Source: Lentisphaeria bacterium (lineage in GTDB: Bacteria > Verrucomicrobiota > Lentisphaeria > Oligosphaerales > Oligosphaeraceae). From it: a DNA stretch of 7,678 nucleotides. The DNA lies in assembly GCA_016302725.1 (NCBI GenBank), contig JAEDNB010000100.1:1-7678 (forward strand), given 5' to 3'. Positions 4,837-7,678 of the stretch are shown here, piece after piece; position 1 is the first letter of the stretch, and every line of letters begins with the position of its first letter. A program made the translations under genes and the position numbers. Under the pieces are notes generated by a model that did no database searches, had not been told where the DNA came from, and saw only the letters and a program-made list of their open reading frames with translations.

Positions 4837-6764
4837 CGACCGCTGAATCCCTCGAAGCCCTGGCCGCACTCTCCCGAAAATACGGCGCTGATCCGGACTA
4901 TGTCTTCCTGGGAGGGGGAAATACCTCCTTCAAGACCGATACGGAACTCTTCATCAAGCCCTCCGGCGTGGCCCTGGCCACCATCCAGCCCAGACAGTTC
5001 CTTCCCATGGAACGGGAGGCCCTCCGAAAGGTCTTCGAGGTGGCTCCCCAGGTGCCCCCGGAAGCCCGGGAAGAGGTGGTGAAAAATCTCCAACTGGCCG
5101 CCGTCCGCCCCCTGGGAGCCGGACGTCCCTCCGTGGAGGCCCCTGTCCATGAGGTGATTCAATACCCCTATGTCGTCCATACCCACCCCGCCCTGGTCAA
5201 TGGATTGACCTGCGCCCGGAATGGCGCCGAGGCCGCCGCCAGGCTCTTCCCCGAGGCCCTCTGGATGGACTACTGCAATCCGGGCAGCACCCTGGCCTTC
5301 CTGGTGAAGGAGGCCCTGGAGGCCGCCGCCGCCCGCCAGGGTGGCGTCCAGCCCCGGGTGCTCTTCCTCCAGAAGCACGGGGTCTTCATTGGCGGCAACA
5401 GCGCCCAGGAGGTGGAGGAGACCTACGCCAGGGTGATGGAGACCCTCCGCCAGGCGTACAAGGAGGCGGGGGTCTCCTTGGAGGAGCCCGCCTGTGAAGA
5501 GGCGGCGGAGGAGGAGCTGGAGGAGGTCGCCCCGCGGCTGCGGGCGCTCCTGGCCGCCCCCGGCGACCCCCTGCCTGTGGTCCACTGCGTGGGGCGGGGG
5601 AATGCCTTCGCCGGCCCCCTGACCCCCGACCATGTGGTCTATGCCAAGTCCTTCGCCTTCCGGGGCGAACCCACGCCGGAGGCCCTGGAGGCCTTCCGCC
5701 AGGAACGGGGCTATCTTCCCAAGGTGGTGGAGGTGCCCGGCAAGGCCCTCTTCACCGTGGGGACGACCCGCAACGACGCCCTCTCCACCGCCATCGCCCT
5801 GGCAAATGCCCGGAAAATCGAGGCCCTCGCCCAGGCCTTCGGCGGCGTGCTCTACCTCACCGAAAAGGAATACTCCTTTATCGAAAACTGGGAGGTGGAA
5901 TCCTACCGACGCTCCGTGAATGCCGCCGGAAAGGCCAGCCGACTCCAAAACCGCGTCTGCGTGGTCACCGGCGGCGCGCAGGGCTTCGGACTGGGCATCG
6001 CACGGCATCTGGCCCAGGAGGGCGGCACTCTCGTCCTCGCTGACATGAACTACCAGGGCGCCCAGGAGGCCGCGGAACAACTCAATCGCGACTACGGCAA
6101 AAACCGCGCCTTCGCCGTGGCCGTGAACGTGGCCGACGAGGAGTCCGTCCAGAAGATGGTGGCCGACGTGGTCCGCGAGGTGGGCGGCATCGACCTCTTC
6201 GTCAACAACGCGGGGGTGGTCCGCTCCGGCTCGGTCATGGAGCTCTCCTTGAAGGACTTCTCCTTTGTCACCAACATCAACTACCTGGGCTATTTCCTCT
6301 GCTGCAAGCATGCCGCCCGGGTGATGGCCCGCCAGATGGTGCGCCCCGACAGCCCCTGGACCGACATCGTCCAGGTGAACTCCAAGAGCGGACTGGAGGG
6401 CTCCAACCGGAATGGCGCCTACGCAGGCTCCAAGTTCGGCGGCATCGGCCTTACCCAGTCCTTCGCCAAGGAACTGGTCACCAGCCATGTCAAGGTGAAC
6501 TCGGTCTGCCCCGGAAACTACCTGGACGGACCGCTCTGGAGCGACCCCGTCAAGGGACTCTTCGTCCAATATCTCCAGGCCGGAAAGGTCCCCGGAGCCA
6601 CCTCCGTGGAAGATGTCCGGGAATTCTACATGGCCAAGGTTCCCATGCACCGGGGATGCCTCCCTGAAGACGTGGGCCGCGCCATCGTCTACTGCGTGGA
6701 ACAACAGTACGAAACCGGACAGGCCATCCCTGTCACCGGTGGACAGAACATGCTCCACGCATAA
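4833..6764 (+). CDS. Bifunctional class II aldolase / short-chain dehydrogenase
   Basis: This 643-residue fusion is of the YuxG/RhaD type. The N-terminal class II aldolase/adducin domain (about 1-215) has GGGNTS (27-32), the phosphate-site KPSG (42-45), a probable catalytic Glu102, the zinc ligands H116 and H118 (HTHP) and H182 (KHG). A family-specific linker (about 235-370) follows. The C-terminal Rossmann SDR domain (about 372-643) has TGGAQGFG (379-386), Asp404 after beta-2 (NAD preference), NNAG (458-461), catalytic Ser517 and Y530-x3-K534. It closely resembles E. coli sorbitol-6-phosphate 2-dehydrogenase (SrlD) in VNSKSG, KFGGIGLTQS and KVPMHRGC...TGQ...VTGGQ. It likely cleaves a ketose phosphate and oxidises or reduces a polyol or aldehyde partner; the exact substrate is not readable. 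The start overlaps the previous stop (ATGA); AAGGA lies 12 bases upstream. Confidence 0.9.
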   Translation: MTTAESLEALAALSRKYGADPDYVFLGGGNTSFKTDTELFIKPSGVALATIQPRQFLPMEREALRKVFEVAPQVPPEAREEVVKNLQLAAVRPLGAGRPSVEAPVHEVIQYPYVVHTHPALVNGLTCARNGAEAAARLFPEALWMDYCNPGSTLAFLVKEALEAAAARQGGVQPRVLFLQKHGVFIGGNSAQEVEETYARVMETLRQAYKEAGVSLEEPACEEAAEEELEEVAPRLRALLAAPGDPLPVVHCVGRGNAFAGPLTPDHVVYAKSFAFRGEPTPEALEAFRQERGYLPKVVEVPGKALFTVGTTRNDALSTAIALANARKIEALAQAFGGVLYLTEKEYSFIENWEVESYRRSVNAAGKASRLQNRVCVVTGGAQGFGLGIARHLAQEGGTLVLADMNYQGAQEAAEQLNRDYGKNRAFAVAVNVADEESVQKMVADVVREVGGIDLFVNNAGVVRSGSVMELSLKDFSFVTNINYLGYFLCCKHAARVMARQMVRPDSPWTDIVQVNSKSGLEGSNRNGAYAGSKFGGIGLTQSFAKELVTSHVKVNSVCPGNYLDGPLWSDPVKGLFVQYLQAGKVPGATSVEDVREFYMAKVPMHRGCLPEDVGRAIVYCVEQQYETGQAIPVTGGQNMLHA

Positions 6765-6773
6765 TCCCCGCCC

Positions 6774-6807
6774 CGCCGGGCAAAGGGGCCATGCCCCATG
6801 CCCGGCG
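6774..6807. other. Strong nested hairpin between the aldolase/SDR and hemolysin III genes
   Basis: CGCCGGGCA (6774-6782) pairs perfectly with TGCCCGGCG (6799-6807). Inside it, GGGGC (6785-6789) pairs with GCCCC (6793-6797) around the loop CAT, with AA opposite A as the only unpaired inner bases. It begins ten bases after the TAA stop of the upstream gene. There is no T tract on either side, so it is not a classical intrinsic terminator. It may be a transcript 3' end stabiliser, a weak terminator or a dispersed palindromic element. Confidence 0.5.
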
Positions 6808-6833
6808 CCTCCCCCGGAAACGGATGAAACCCA

Positions 6834-7634
6834 ATGGCGGGGACACCCCCGCCCCCGCCTCCCCTGCCTCCCATGTCCCACTCCCCTTCCCAGAAGCCCC
6901 CCTGCGCCCATCCCAGGAAAGACGCCTCCCAACGGCGCCCCAGGGGAATGGAACGCCGACTCCAACGGATTCTGGACCAGGTGAAACACTGGGGGGATGA
7001 TTTCCATCGCACAAAAGGGGAGGAGTGGGCAAATTTCGGCACCCATTTCGCCGGGGCGGTCTTCAGCGTCTTCGCCTTGACTTTCATGTGCGTGAAGACC
7101 GGGGAGTCCGGAAATCCCCGCCATGTCGTGGCCGCCGCCATCTACGGCACCACACTCCTCGTCCTCTATTCCGCCTCCGCACTCTATCACTTGATGCGAC
7201 GGTGGAAGGTCAAGGGTCTCCTCCAAACCTTCGACCACGTCTCCATCTATCTCCTTATTGCCGGCAGCTATACCCCCTTCGCCCTCGTCACCCTGAAGGA
7301 CGGCTCCCTGGGCACCGGGGTGCTCGCCGTGACTTGGACCCTGGCCGCCCTGGGAATCCTGGCCGAAACCGTGGTGAAACCACGCCGGGAATGGCTGACC
7401 CTCCTCGTGACTCTCGCCATGGGATGGGAAGCCCTCTTCTTCTTCAAACCCCTGGCGCAAACCCTCAACCTCCCTGGATTGGTCCTGCTCCTGGTGGGAG
7501 GAGGACTCTATACCCTGGGGGTCCCCTTCTATGCCATGGACCGCACCCCCTATATGCATACGGTCTGGCATGCCTTCGTACTGGCCGCCTCCGTCTGCCA
7601 CTGGGTCGCCATCCAGTTCAGCGTCTTTGTTTAA
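6834..7634 (+). CDS. PAQR / hemolysin III family membrane protein (TrhA/YqfA-like)
   Basis: This seven-helix inner-membrane protein of the PAQR superfamily is 266 residues from this start. Family motifs are KGEEWANFGTHFAG (61-74), YSASALYHL (112-120), TFDHVSIYLLIAGSYTPF (132-149) and MHTVWHAFVLAASVCHW (241-257). They keep the Ser114/His119, Asp134-His135 and H242-x3-H246 positions expected for a metal site like that of adiponectin receptors. Bacterial members have been linked to membrane fluidity; haemolysis is a historic name and is not implied here. The start is uncertain. ATG 6834 has GGA nine bases upstream but adds a Pro-rich 38-residue tail; ATG 6948 gives 228 residues, nearer the family norm, but has no well-spaced RBS. 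ATG 6873 is a third choice. It lies 69 bases after the previous gene, beyond a hairpin, and may be transcribed separately. Confidence 0.88.
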   Translation: MAGTPPPPPPLPPMSHSPSQKPPCAHPRKDASQRRPRGMERRLQRILDQVKHWGDDFHRTKGEEWANFGTHFAGAVFSVFALTFMCVKTGESGNPRHVVAAAIYGTTLLVLYSASALYHLMRRWKVKGLLQTFDHVSIYLLIAGSYTPFALVTLKDGSLGTGVLAVTWTLAALGILAETVVKPRREWLTLLVTLAMGWEALFFFKPLAQTLNLPGLVLLLVGGGLYTLGVPFYAMDRTPYMHTVWHAFVLAASVCHWVAIQFSVFV

Positions 7635-7635
7635 A

Positions 7636-7678
7636 ACACGGAGGGCACGGAAACGCCCGGCAAGCCGGGCGCACGGAG
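7636..7678. repeat. CACGGA repeats flanking a GC hairpin, running off the window end
   Basis: Directly after the last stop codon, CACGGAG (7637-7643) and GCACGGA (7645-7651) stand in near-tandem, and GCACGGAG recurs at 7671-7678. Between them lies the hairpin CGCCCGG (7654-7660) / CCGGGCG (7665-7671) with loop CAAG. No T tract follows. The arrangement looks like a dispersed intergenic repeat rather than an intrinsic terminator. The window ends inside it, so its full extent is unknown. Confidence 0.5.

Noticed and set aside
2425..4869. An 814-codon open frame on the minus strand opposite ftsA and the FtsZ-like gene
   Set aside because: It is a mirror of GC-rich coding DNA on the plus strand, with Gly/His/Leu-rich low-complexity translation and no recognisable domain; the plus-strand genes have clear family motifs.
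6774..6807. Calling the nested hairpin an intrinsic terminator
   Set aside because: Neither flank has a run of T residues, so the usual criterion is not met; it was listed as a structural element instead.
4626..7601. A 991-codon open frame on the minus strand opposite the aldolase/SDR and PAQR genes
   Set aside because: Its composition is very rich in Gly, His, Glu and Asp with no domain, and it crosses several gene boundaries of well-supported plus-strand genes; it is a codon-bias shadow.
1..7678. CRISPR arrays, insertion sequences, phage or toxin-antitoxin genes
   Set aside because: No regularly spaced repeats, transposase, integrase or terminal inverted repeats were seen; the tRNA at the edge has no integrase or duplicated tRNA end in the window.

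Overview
This GC-rich window reads as chromosomal DNA of a Gram-negative bacterium using the standard bacterial code (TAA, TAG and TGA all end genes). It carries the 5' part of a tRNA-Glu gene on the minus strand and six protein genes on the plus strand. An O-antigen-ligase-type protein implies an outer membrane. The strongly diverged FtsA/FtsZ pair and the aldolase-SDR fusion loosely suggest the PVC group (Lentisphaerota/Verrucomicrobiota-like), but no rRNA or marker gene settles this, so the placement is a weak inference.

Layout: positions 1-52 hold the tRNA-Glu(UUC) on the minus strand, with a plausible promoter at 76-103. Positions 53-348 are a divergent non-coding region with a hairpin, a G-quadruplex-type tract and a near-palindrome just before mutY. 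A tightly packed gene series follows: mutY (349-1371), an O-antigen ligase-like membrane protein (1368-2678), ftsA (2665-3996), a short FtsZ-like protein (4003-4836) and a class II aldolase/short-chain dehydrogenase fusion (4833-6764). Neighbouring genes overlap by 4 or 14 bases or are 6 bases apart, so they are probably co-transcribed and translationally coupled. After a strong nested hairpin (6774-6807) comes a PAQR/hemolysin III family membrane protein (6834-7634). The window ends in a hairpin flanked by CACGGA repeats.

The most notable part is the ftsA/ftsZ-like pair. It does not sit among mur/ddl/ftsQ genes, at least within this window. The FtsA homologue has substitutions in its phosphate-binding loops but keeps the FtsA-specific 1C region and a C-terminal amphipathic membrane helix. 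Its partner resembles the FtsZ nucleotide-binding domain with a degraded tubulin signature. It appears to lack the whole C-terminal FtsZ subdomain, yet ends in a good match to the conserved FtsZ tail peptide that binds FtsA. Read together, this could be a membrane-tethered, non-canonical FtsA-FtsZ module, either a paralogous accessory system or an unusual primary divisome pair. Whether a full-length ftsZ exists elsewhere in the genome decides between these.

The other genes are housekeeping or metabolic: adenine-DNA glycosylase repair of 8-oxoG:A mispairs, envelope glycan assembly, and sugar-phosphate catabolism by a two-domain enzyme whose reductase half resembles sorbitol-6-phosphate 2-dehydrogenase.
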